Shown: piece after piece, positions 12,599 to 23,709 of the stretch
How the letters are laid out: each line of letters opens with the position of its first letter
Numbering within the stretch: position 1 is the first letter of the stretch
Assembly (NCBI RefSeq): GCF_021730395.1
Contig: NC_069377.1
Location: forward strand, 70,571,001-70,635,000
Reading direction: 5' to 3'
Source of the DNA: Mercenaria mercenaria
Lineage: Eukaryota; Mollusca; Bivalvia; Venerida; Veneridae
Length of the DNA stretch: 64,000 nt
Notes under the pieces: model-generated
Database searches by the model: none
What the model was told of the DNA's origin: nothing
What the model saw: the letters and a program-made list of their open reading frames with translations, nothing else
Made by a program: the position numbers and the translations under genes

Positions 12599-14626
12599 GA
12601 TATATCAACAAAAATATTCTTCCTAGATTAAGTAAATGCAAAATGAAACATAACACCAAAATCAAAATAAAATCTGATGTAAGTCAAGAAAGTCTTCAGC
12701 AAACAAACGCACAAAAATATTAAAATATTGAAAAAATTGTTTCAATGTAATATATGAACAAACGGACCGGTGCGAGGGAATGGTTATAGCAAACTATGCT
12801 ACAATAATAATATAATCCATCCAAGCGATTGACTGAGCTAACCAGCAGACTGGAAACGTAAGAAAACAGGGGGGATTTACATGTCTGTTTCAACATAACC
12901 CATGTGTTAGAGGTTTGTAGCAAAGTGATCCACAAATTATAAAAATATGTACGGACCTACACGTACATATAACAAATGCAACTTTCGACTGATCACTAAT
13001 AATCGTATGGCCGATAAGTTGAACAACCCTGTTTATATAAGACACAGTCAATCCATGGACCAGGTGAATGGCCGACCACATGGTACAAGGCCCCCTCTAA
13101 CGGTTAAAGAGCGCCCGCCCAATAACACCAATAATAAGAGTTGACCAACCGAGCGCGAGGTTGCAGATACGAGAAGGTCAACCTAGACAAGTGAGCTTTT
13201 ATTTTCATACTGCCGTAGTATACAAGAATAAAATATTTGTGGATCACTAAATATTGCTCACAACACGGACAAAAATTAAAATGAAATTAGAATTGACTTG
13301 AGCCAAACATTTTAATACAGAAGACTTTCTTTACTGTACCCCGAATAAAGATTACAATTTGTAAGCGCCATTTAAGTCACGACAATAAAAATTCTAAATT
13401 GATGAAATCAGATCAATGCAAATAATGTATGTTTACTAATAAAATCAAGTTTATATACGCATACACGCCTTATTTCTTTCCTTTACTATATAACTAATAC
13501 CAAACAAACAACTTAAACTGGTTTCAAAGGTGGTGGTTAACTACTGTTCATATAACAATCAATATCCCAATAACACAATGCACCAATAGAACGCCTTCGA
13601 AATATATATAGACAGAAATATCATAATTCTTTCCAAATATGCATGTACTTAAGCAATCAATATGCCGAAAGAAACATAAAATATACCGGACTATTTATGA
13701 ACATATGCAGTAAGACAGAATACAGAATGGACAATTCATATGTAATATGACAAATACTTGTCATGTTATCTTAATCTTTACGCATTATTATTATTATAAT
13801 TATTATTTTTTGTTTTAATTTCATCTAAAAACTACCCAGAAAGACAGGTTAATCGTATGCTGCGAGCCGGCTGCCCCAACCCTAACTCTTTTCTATTTTT
13901 TATGATATTTTTATATAAGAGGGGGGAGGTAGGGAGAATCCGAGGCTCTGACCAGCGAAAAGGCTCTCTCCACCCCCTGCTTTCCGAGTATTTACTATCA
14001 TCAATGTTTCTAGTAGATAAAATAAATGTGCCAAACAGAACAAAAACAACACGAAAAACTGGGTAATGTTCATGAGCTGTCATCGAATTATAAATTGATG
14101 TACAAAACGATGTCCTACAAAAATATTTCAATTATGTTTGTTTGTTTTTTTACAGAATAAATGACATTAAGACCATCTTTCTGCAAATACAATGCCAGAA
14201 TTTGGCGAACCTGCATGCTATCGCCCGCACTAATTCATGTTATCTTCGTGCTTAAATTCAAACCAAATTTAACAAAAAACAACAAACAAAGTACCAAAAG
14301 AAAAAGATAGTAACATTCGGAATGTTTATAAATGAATACATGCAGTTAAAATCAAGCCGGTTTCATTCAACCGTATTGTTCCATGATGATTAAATGTACC
14401 AACAGAAGCATACTAGCAAAATTGAGTTTATACACACACACTGTAAAGAGTTTATTCTCTAATATACCATAGATTACAGAAGCGGCGTGACATGTTTGGT
14501 GCAGCAGTACATTTTGTGGCAGGGTTCAGCAGTATGATTCACCATTGTGACCCTGAAACAGATTAAACTTGACGGCAGAAATATGTTAAAAACAACAAAG
14601 TTACTGTAATGGGAAGGGTGGGAGGG
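12599..14626. other. Spacer X between duplicated segments B1 and A1
   Basis: About 2.0 kb of noncoding DNA not shared with the corresponding spacer Y (15392-17238). No gene recognised; only scattered short chance open frames. Confidence 0.5.
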
Positions 14627-14861
14627 AATTTTTGTAAACGATCTGTCCTCTACGGATTTCCGATAAAGAATGTACTTGTCACTGCACTAAATTTGCCCAT
14701 GAAAATCCCGTGGGATTAAAACTTGTCAGACTAGTATTTGAACTGATACGACTATAAATACAAATACAGGTGCGGATTAGCAGTGATGCGTTATGTTAGA
14801 CAAGACGATACCCACCAAAATTAAAACAATTTATTTCATAAGAGAACATAAATTTACTTAA
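14627..14861. repeat. Segment A, copy 1 (~235 bp; near-identical to 17240-17474)
   Basis: Begins AATTTTTGTAAACGATCTG and ends ACATAAATTTACTTAAT. It is repeated at an offset of ~2612 bp with about one indel. It abuts segment B copy 2 with a TTAAT microhomology at the join. Confidence 0.9.
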
Positions 14862-15391
14862 TTTATTGGTGGGTGCTAGGGTATTTATATATATATACAG
14901 TCAAACCCGGCTGCAGAACCTCCCTTGGGGACTGAAAAATGCCGGTATTTGTGATAACATATATTTTCGCAAGACAGGTGACGTGTGACCATAGTAAGCA
15001 GGTTATATTTTTTGGAGGCTGTCTACAGTACGGGTCTGACTGCATAAGGGAGTTCATCGGTTCTATGACAAAGGTAAATGTACCAAGTAATATAGCAAAA
15101 ACAAAACAAAATTATGTGGGATAAGGCCGTGACTTTATTGTAAATTTTCAAATGAATATTATGGCATATCGTAAATATATAGCATGGTATATATGAAAAT
15201 GATGAGAAAATATGAAAGACAAAGCTCCAGCTAAAATGCCTGGAAGCAACATAGCAGCGCGAAGGTGCAGAAAACTATGAAAATAAGAGCAGAACATACC
15301 AGACCTAATAGGAAATTTTAGGTTCTAGTACTTCGCACTAATGAGAAACGTGACAAAGATGCTCTCACCGATCTCTATGATATAAGATGAT
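14861..15391. repeat. Segment B, copy 2
   Basis: Near-identical copy of 12068-12598. The visible differences are few (for example GGGGTAAGG versus GGGATAAGG, and AAAATTATGG versus AATATTATGG). Confidence 0.9.
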
Positions 15392-17238
15392 AACTATAGA
15401 CTTCAACGAATGTAATGCATTTTAGATTTTAGTACTAATAAGATTTACAATATGTCATACCGAAATGCACATTACGTGTATTGAGGGCCACTCAACATTT
15501 TATGAAAATAAAATTCGCCAACACGAGGTATGCAGTGAATACACGTTTACTCAATAGGTACAGCAGGTCATTGACAAACAGTTAAAAGCCTAGAGCTAGA
15601 AATTACCTTTTGTTATGTACCTTAATTTTTTAAGATGTATCAAAATCTATGAAACTCGCTGCATATTTTACATATTGTATATCTTTAAATGTTACAATGT
15701 CATTCAGGTACATGTACATATTATCCAATAGTTCGATTACTATAAGCTAGGGTCATCATGAAACCTTTTGCTGAGGTTTCAGTCGAAATGTATTATCTAT
15801 TTATTTTGAACGAACATAAGACGAACGGACGGACAGGCGGACGAATAGGAAACCAATAGCCATAAGACTTTCAATTAGAAGAGTCTTACTGCCACTGACT
15901 TGTTACGTCATAAACAGAATATGCTTGGACAGTTTCATGTGACGTCTTCTTTGCATTCATATTATTGAAATTATTATTCATATCGTTATTGTTATTATGA
16001 TTATTATTATTAACATTATTCTCATAATTGATTCAATTCTGTTTTACACCTATTTTCGATATTTCTTGATTATTTCATTTTCCATATCAATGCATTTTTA
16101 TAATTTATTCTTTTACATGCAGGCAGTTAAGTAATGCATGCAACGGACCTAGATAAATCGGATCTAATAAAATTAACCAGGTACAGCAGTTACCTTTCAA
16201 CACAAGGTGCCCCAATAGCTGCCGATCCCGACCATGCCACGCCGCTCCTATAGCTAAACTGTTTAAAGACATTAGGAGAATAGCCGGTTGACGACATTAG
16301 TTTTCTGCAGTCCCTTATACCAGAGATTGGCCGAGTTAATGCTGGTGTTACAGTTGCTGACGTAATGGATAATCCGCATCAAATCGTATAGGCTAGAACT
16401 GCGTCAATTTTCCCATGTGCAGTCTCTACGAACACTTTAACCATCTGACTGAAATACTGTTGAAAACGGCATGGAACCAATTAATTGTATGTCGCTCCTT
16501 TCTCATCGGATCTGTTAAGCTGTAACTAGACTATGCAGCATGTTTTTTATCATTTAAAGCAAGATATTTAACGTATAATTTTGACAATTGGTAAGAAACA
16601 ACCAAATGTATATTTCTATTTGATTTAATGATTTAAAAGTTTGTGATTTTTTTTTTAATTATATTAGGCTACAAAGCAAAATTCTTTGATTAATCCTAGC
16701 GATACTAAATCATGTTACAAAATATTTCCGCAACAATGTACGTTAGAAATGCATAAACCTCAATACACCTCGGGTGAAACCAGTACATGCATATTGTACA
16801 TATGATTAAAGTCCATAAATAATAATGACCGAGAATAACGTACAGGAACTAACGTACTGCATTTTTGCGTATGTACATGCAAACAAAAAGAACGCTCGAC
16901 CACACCCATGTTTTACCTGTGAGTGTTTGTCAGCTCACTGTGTCTGTTAATTTTATTTATTTATTTTTTTTTTATTTATTTTTTTTTATAACTAAAATTC
17001 ACTTCAGACTGATTCAGTCAGTGATTGAATAAAACCAAATAGCCAATAACTTGCTGATTGTACGATGAACACGTGTCTCCATTACTTTCCAGAGGACATA
17101 TTCAAATGCCGTATAAACAGAAAGTTCAGCAATCAAAGTTATAAGCGCAGACATCTAAAGAAAATATATAATGTATACTCATCTCAATTGTGAATTCTCA
17201 AAACAGTAGCGCTGCAGTTTTCCGTCGTAATCTTCTTT
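15392..17238. other. Spacer Y with a SINE tail fragment
   Basis: Noncoding. Positions ~16442-16480 read CTGACTGAAATACTGTTGAA then AACGGC, which matches the 3' part of the SINEs at 33238 and 30185. Positions ~16945-16990 are a T-rich low-complexity run. Confidence 0.5.
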
Positions 17239-17239
17239 A

Positions 17240-17474
17240 AATTTTTGTAAACGATCTGTCCTCTACGGATTTCCGATAAAGAATGTACTTGTCACTGCAC
17301 TAAATTTGCCCATGAAAATCCCGTGGGATTAAAACTTGTCAGACTAGTATTTGAACTGATACGACTATAAATACAAATACAGGTGCGGATTAGCAGTGAT
17401 GCGTTATGTTAGACAAGACGATACCCACCAAAATTAAAACAATTTATTTCATAAGAGAACATAAATTTACTTAA
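17240..17474. repeat. Segment A, copy 2
   Basis: Near-identical copy of 14627-14861. The flanking sequence on both sides differs from copy 1. Confidence 0.9.
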
Positions 17475-18848
17475 TATTCTTCTTTTGTGTTCTTTACGAG
17501 AATGTGTGCGACATTTTGGGGGTGAATTTTTTTAACATTTAAACGAAATATATTTTTAATTTAATGAAATATCAATGTTATTTCAACACATTATGCTTAA
17601 AGCATGGTCTTTCAAAATATTGATTGCATTAGTTTTAAATATGTTTGCAAAAGATGTTGCTTTAGAAGATATGTGCTCTGTATTCATATTATTATAGAAA
17701 TTTTTATTGTCCTTTAATGCAGGAAGATGCTTTTTAGATATATTATTACTCAATCATATTGTTCTCCGCTTGAAGTAAGTGGTTTCGTCGTCATGGTGAC
17801 ATAGTATGACTAACTCTTCGTCTATTAATCTGTAAGACTGATTAATGACGACATGTGCATATATAAAAAGTAGCTTTCGACAATTTATCTTTAAAACGAT
17901 TAAGTTGTCTAAAAACACTTAATATGTATTTTAAGACTCGTAGTCGTACATGAACAACTTTTAGCATATATATAGTACTGAACAGTGTAAAAAGAAAAAT
18001 TATTATCTTTTCATAAAAAAAAAATTTAGTTATAAAAAAACAACACCAGACACTACTGATATTTTTGATCGCTTATTGTTATTCTGACATATAGAAAAAA
18101 TCTAGAAAAATATTCATTACCAAAAAGGTTGCATTATAGTTAAGATTCTACTCAGTGTCAATTCTTGAGTGGTGCTGTGCTGTCTGTGTTTGATTTGATA
18201 AAAGATTCTATTTTTTTTTATAAACTGTGGTATGGAAAATGATTCGTTTGAGATTAATACAGAAAACCTGTAAACATATTTTGTCTACCTTTCTGGTTTA
18301 TAAACAAAAAGAAACAAAATAATTCATCTTAATTGAATGCATCATCCTGTAATTTAAATAATGACAAAAGATGCGGTTTCTACTTAATTGTAGCTTAAGT
18401 GATAACATATTTGTTTTCCTTTTGTAAAATGTTTCTTCCTTAAAAATTTGCCTGCCATTCCAATTAAGCCAACTAATAGTGGCGGTCATTAAGTTGGCTA
18501 GGCTCTGGTTTACCAGGCGTAGTTGCTGGTGCATAGTACTATGTCAGAAAGCGGGAGTGAAGGAGCATCACCATAGTACAAGGATAGTACAATATACAGA
18601 AGACGCTTCTATTACAGAAGCTTTTCTGGTGAACCAGGTGTAAAGCACCCATAAACGGGACACCTATCCAAATGTTTAATAATTTAATAATTTTAGTTAG
18701 AGTATCAGGCGTCCGACTCACGACTCTTGGATTCGTAGTCAGACAGTTTTACCACTGGCCCTCTGTGTCCTCTCTTGAAAATGCTATTATCATTGCTTCA
18801 CATATTTATACCATGTATCAACTGCTAACTCCTTAAGGGGTAAGTGAC
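17475..18848. other. Intergenic, nothing recognised
   Basis: AT-rich. Short frames at 18298-18534 and 18539-18721 (minus) have no domain or coding context. No RNA gene seen. Confidence 0.4.
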
Positions 18849-18850
18849 GT

Positions 18851-19193
18851 ACAGTTTGTGCCCAGTAAACCAGAGGTGTGTCATTCCAGCTGTCTATGTA
18901 CAGTTTGTGCCCAGTAAACCAGAGGTGTGTCATTCCAGCTGTCTTTGTCCAGTTTGTGCCCAGTAAACCAGAGGTGTATCATTCTAGCTGTCTATGTCCA
19001 GTTTGTGCCCAGTAAACCAGAGGTGTGTCATTCTAGCTGTCTATGTCCAGTTTGTGCCCAGTAAACCAGAGGTGTATCATTCTAGCTGTCTATGTACAGT
19101 TTGTGCGCAGTAAACCAGAAATGTGTCATTCCAGCTGTCTATGTCCAGTTTGTGCCCAGTAAACCAGAGGTGTGTCATTCCAGCTGTCTATGT
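18851..19193. repeat. Tandem array, 7 x 49 bp
   Basis: The unit begins (A/C)CAGTTTGTGCCCAGTAAA and ends CAGCTGTCTATGT. Copies start at 18851, 18900, 18949, 18998, 19047, 19096 and 19145 with a few substitutions. The exact period implies recent expansion. It lies ~450 bp upstream of the Gly/Met-rich gene. Confidence 0.95.
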
Positions 19194-19642
19194 CGATAAA
19201 TTCCAAGCCTTTGCTTGAACAAGGGATGACTCCTTCACAGTAAATCTAAGCGGACCGAATGTCCATAATGTTTACCACAGAATTGACCTGGCCTAGCATA
19301 TATCTTACTGCTTCTTTGAAGGCTGCTTAGTTTTATACAAATTGTGGAATACATGAATTGTGAGATACATGTTCACGCCAGTATTCCAAATATTTTATAA
19401 AAAAAGTCATTTGCAAGCTAATGCTCTAATATTACACAAAATGTTTTCATTTGTCAAGTTAAAAAGAACTGTTACGTGATCGATGAGAAAGAAAAACCCT
19501 TTTTTCTGAATATCTTAAAGTGATCAATTTTGTTTAACATTGTGAATCATTAATTTGAATTGTTTGATCTCTGCTTACGCTTTCATACACGGTTTTGGAG
19601 GGTTTGGGATAACATCAGTTTTTTTTTGTGCTTTTCGAGCAG

Positions 19643-22600
19643 ATATCCACAAAGAAACTATGGATTCTGTAGGAGCTTTGCTTTGTATCTGCGTATTAAT
19701 CGGCACCGCTTCCGGGCAAGGTAAGTGTACAAAGAATCATGTACATAAATTTTAAAACTTGAATTAATCTAAAGTAATGGATTACTTACCCCATCAAGTT
19801 ATTTTCTATTAGAAACGACAGAAAATGAAATTCTCTTTTGACAAGATCATATCTATTGTTTTCTTGCGCCTGACCATGGAAATAGAACAATCAGGATATT
19901 TATAAAACATGTTTGTATGAAAATATCAGAATTACAATACGCTAACTTTTTAAGCAGTTGTGAAATTTTAGGTTATTAAATTTGCATCGAGAAATCTGCA
20001 CTAGTGATGAAGCGGAAATATTGCGGCATTTCTCGATCCAAATCTAATAACCTTTTTACTACGTACACATACTACACTTTTAATTATGATATAATTGATA
20101 TATGTATTTACGGAAGAGCATAGTGCCAGGTGTATGTTATTTATTTTTTAACTCGAAATTTCGAGTGACTAAGTCGAAATTTCGAGTTACTAACTACAAT
20201 AGTTTACGTTGATGTATAGGCCCTGATGTATCCGTCGGGTAGCCCTACAGGGTCATATGATTAATATGGCCGAGCAGCGTTTGCTCATAAAAAATATTAC
20301 TATTTAAACCATGTTTAAGTCAGGAAGGTTTTCGACCTAGTTTGAGCCCAGATGGGCAAGGAAATATTAACATACCCTACATGAACGTGAACGTGGATAG
20401 TTCTAGATTTTGTGGAGAGGTCATAGAAGGTGACTGGGAAGTATTCAAACTTGGAATATTTCACTATTTTGACCATATTCAAACTTAGAATATTTCACTA
20501 TTTTGACCATATTTGGAAGACCTAGTTCGAGCCCCTACCACCTGAACATACTATACATGTAAATGAAGGTATATATCCTGGATACAGTTTGAAATCTGGA
20601 GTAGCTCTAAAGGCTGTGGGGTAGGTCATACATTGATAAAAGGGCAAGATACGAAGTCGAAATTTCGTGTTATTAACTCGAAAGTTCGAGTTATTTAACT
20701 CGAAATTTCGATTTAGTATCTCGAATTTCGAGTTAGATATGCCGAAATTTCGAATTAGTAACCCGAAATTTCGAGTAACGCACCTGTCACTAATGCTCTT
20801 CCGTATATATTGGTTCTTTAGCCTGAGTAAAATTAAAAACTTCGACTCAATTGAAGAATTTGAACGAAGGAAAAAAACAACAGATAATAGATTCTACTTT
20901 CAGGTGATTCGATGGGAAGCTATGGTCCCTCGAGTATGCCAAGAGGAGGTCCACACATGGGTATGTCAAGAGGATTCCTGTCGACGGGCTATCCTTCCTA
21001 TGGGTCTGGCTTTGACACTGGAGGAATGGGTTTCAGAGGTGGGCCACCAGGATATAGGTCCGGTTTCAGTCGAGGGATGGGCGGTTCAATTGACAGCTTT
21101 ACCGGATACAGACCGTATCATAGCGGTGGATTCGGTGCCAGCGGAGTCTCTGGAGGAATGGGTGGTCCTAGATATGGTATGGTAGGCCCGAGTTATGGAC
21201 CAAGCGGTCCCGGGTATTCGTCAATGGGTTCCGGATATGGGTCAATCGGTCCCGGCTACGGGTCAATGGGTCCTGGATATGGACCGATGGGTCCCGGATA
21301 TGGTTCAATGGGTCCCGGATATGGATCAATGGGTCACGGGTACGGACCGATGGGTTACGGGTATGGACCAATGGGTCCAGCTCCAATGAGGCCACCTAGT
21401 CCTGGTCCTTATTATGGAAGTGGTGCAGCATACTCGGGTATGCCGTCAGGTGCCGGATATTCGGGAATGATGCCAGGATATAGTAGAACTGGAGGCATGT
21501 CTAGCGGATCAGAGGGATTTAGGTAATTGTCTTCTATCAGTCTAAAGGTCTTGATTCAAACTCGGTGTAAGAAAATTAACAAAGTCTAAATAACAAACTG
21601 TATTCATATAAGGTGTAATATGCTGCATACACAGAATTATTTACTTACAGGATGAGATCAGGTTACATGGGCAGTGGTGACTTCTCTTCAGGCGGGTCTA
21701 GAGGAATGGGCGGCGGTGAATTCTCACGTAGTTCTAGTGGAATGGGTGGTACAGAATATCCAAGCGGTTCCCGTGGAATGAGTGGTGAGGGCGGAGGGAT
21801 ACGGTCGATGGGTGGGGGTTCTGATCGCATAATGGGCGAAAGAATGAGTCCGATGGGTGATGGTCGGGGAAGTGAAGGTGGAGGAACTGGTTCGATAAGT
21901 GGTAGGTCTGACCGCATGATGGGCGGAAGAATGGACAGCAGAATAAGTGCAATGGGTGGTAGTATGGGTGATGTGGGCGGAGGAATGCGGTCGATGGGTA
22001 GAGGTTCTGATCGCATGATGGGCGGAGGAATGGATAGCAGAATGAGTGCAATGGATGGTAGTATGGGTGATGTGGACGGAGGAATGCGGCCGATGGGTAG
22101 TGGTTTAGATCGCATGATGGGCGGAAGAATGGATAGCAGAATGAGTGCAATGGATGGTAGTATGGGTGATGTGGGCGGAGGAATGCGGCCGATGGGTAGT
22201 GGTTCTGATCGCATGATGGGCGGAAGAATGGATAGCAGAATGAGTGCAATGGATGGTAGTATGGGTGATGTGGGCGGAGGAATGCGGCCGATGGGTAGTG
22301 GTTCTGATCGCATGATGGGCGGAGGAATGGATAGCAGAATGAGTGCAATGGATGGTAGTATGGGTGATGTGGGCGGAGGAATGCGGCCGATGAGTAGTGG
22401 TTCAGATCGCATGATGGACGGAAGAATGCATAGCAGAATGAGTGCAATGGGTGGTAGTATGGGTGATGTGGGCGGAGGAATGCGGCCGATGGGTAGTGGT
22501 TCTGACCGCATGATGGGCGGAAGAATGGATAGCAGAATGAGTGCAATGGGTGGTAGTATGGGTGATGTGGGCGGAGGAATGCGGCCGATGGGTGGTGGTT

Positions 22601-22962
22601 CTGATCGCATGATGGGCGGAGGAATGGATAGCAGAATGAGTGCAATGGATGGTAGTATGGCGGATTTGGGCGGAGGATTGCGGCCGATGGGAAGTGGTTT
22701 AGATCGCATGATGGGCGGAAAAATGGATAGCAGAATGAGTGCAATGGGTGGTAGTCCGGGAGGAATCGGTTCGGCCAATGGTGGAATTAGTTCAACTGTT
22801 GATTCGAGTGGTATAGTTAGAGGAATTGAAAAAGCTGGTGATGGACGACGTGGCTTTATAGAAAGAGAAATGCACCATGTTGATGTTAGCCCAATTACGG
22901 GCGCTGGTGGCGATGCCGGTATGGGACTTATGGTTAGAGGATTAGGCGCTGATCGAACATAA
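19643..22962 (+). CDS. Secreted Gly/Met-rich tandem-repeat protein (663 aa, 3 exons)
   Basis: The coding exons are 19660-19720, 20904-21522 and 21651-22962 (TAA). All junctions are canonical (AAG/gtaagt; ttcag acceptor; AG/gtaatt; ttacag acceptor) and phases agree (1, then 2), giving 1992 nt. A polypyrimidine tract ending in gagcag just before 19643 suggests a further 5' noncoding exon. Residues 1-19 form a signal peptide (MDSVGALLCICVLIGTASG). Exon 2 encodes Gly/Ser/Tyr-rich sequence with seven heptads of G(P/S)GYG(S/P)M (21227-21373). Exon 3 encodes eight near-identical 33-residue units plus a partial ninth (21907-22757). The composition resembles secreted structural proteins such as shell-matrix or byssal proteins, but I cannot assign a function. 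There are almost no cysteines after the signal peptide. Confidence 0.87.
19970..20052. mobile_element. Small hairpin repeat in intron 1
   Basis: Inverted arms: AGGTTATTAAATTTGCATCG plus AGAAAT, mirrored by ATTTCTCGATCCAAATCTAA plus TAACCT. Loop ~30 bp. Probably a short MITE. Confidence 0.5.
20107..20806. mobile_element. Fold-back element with CTCGAAATTTCGAG palindromes (700 bp), in intron 1
   Basis: The ends are inverted copies: left TACGGAAGAGCATAGTGCC at ~20109, and right, on the minus strand, TACGGAAGAGCATTAGTGAC from ~20805. Just inside each end lie copies of the self-complementary unit (A)CTCGAAATTTCGAG(T): about two on the left (20150-20200) and six on the right (20655-20780). The ~450-bp centre is unique and noncoding. 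This is the architecture of Foldback-type DNA transposons. It lies wholly within the intron of the Gly/Met-rich gene. Confidence 0.75.
21907..22757 (+). repeat. 99-bp coding minisatellite (8.6 units) in exon 3
   Basis: Each unit encodes SDRMMGG(R/G)MDSRMSAM then (D/G)GSMGDVGGGMRPMGSG. The period is exactly 99 bp, so the frame is kept. Neighbouring units differ mainly at a few recurring positions (R/G, D/G, S/L), the pattern expected from unequal exchange. Long open frames on the opposite strand here are by-products of the repeat. Confidence 0.95.
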
Positions 22963-23071
22963 ATTAATGCTATCCAAGGGCGTGATACGAGCTCCATGTC
23001 TGGTGTATCAAGCTCATTTATGGTCATGCCAGGTGGGGATTCTTCTGCTATACGCACGATCTAGTGATCCA

Positions 23072-23077
23072 AATAAA
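23072..23077 (+). terminator. Poly(A) signal AATAAA of the Gly/Met-rich gene
   Basis: A canonical hexamer 110 bp after the stop codon of exon 3; no other candidate lies closer. Confidence 0.6.
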
Positions 23078-23465
23078 CACTTTAGCGACTCTTCTCTATT
23101 TTAATATATATAATTGGGAATGTACTATTCGCTGAACTGAAGGAAAGTGGTGAATTTTGCATATAGTGCTTAACTTTAGATTACCCTATGATATCATATT
23201 TACTTCGCATGTACAAGGTTAAAGGCAAACTATATATGCCACTATGTTTATAAAAACTTGACTGTACAGACGTGATAAATAAGGATGTGTTAACGGAGTG
23301 TTACATTTACTTCATATTTGTTTTTTTTCTTTTTCAAATCAAGGACTTATGATTAATGTCTGCTCTACATTAAATATTTGTGTGTACGTTGTGTTTACAT
23401 TCCTGTCGTTTGGCCTATTTTGAGCATATATTCTTTTATGACTTCCATTTTGTACGAAAATCAAG

Positions 23466-23699
23466 GTATTTTTGGTACATAATGACGGTCGAAAGATTCA
23501 AGATTCAAGAAATTTTATTAAGGCAAAAACATACGATATGTTAATTTCCGATCATGGAATAAACATTGTAATACGACGGCACAAAACAGGGTTTAAAAAG
23601 TTAAATGAAACTATGTATGATAATAAAGAACTGCTTAAGTCTTATCACAACTTCCCTTTAGCACGTTCTACATTTCGGAGAATATCTCGAGGTAAACAA
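23466..23699 (+). CDS. Possible orphan exon, unknown protein
   Basis: The open frame from ~23440 encodes a Lys/Arg-rich stretch containing KAKTYDMLISDHGINIVIRR and HNFPLARSTFRRISRG, with protein-like composition. It ends beside a good donor (CAAA/gtgagtaag at 23700). The upstream acceptor is weak and there is no ATG. Its phase does not join directly to the first identified OGFr exon (30012), so if real it needs an intermediate exon or belongs to another gene. No family recognised. Confidence 0.3.
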
Positions 23700-23709
23700 A
23701 GTGAGTAAG

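Noticed and set aside
14863-15124. Duplicated 61-64-codon frames at 12073-12334 and 14863-15124 as a conserved gene pair
   Set aside because: They are identical only because the whole segment is duplicated; frames on both strands are equally kept, so this is not evidence of coding.
21663-23057. 464- and 336-codon open frames on the minus strand across the repeat exon
   Set aside because: They arise because the 99-bp plus-strand repeat lacks stops in antisense. The plus strand has a signal peptide and matching splice phases.
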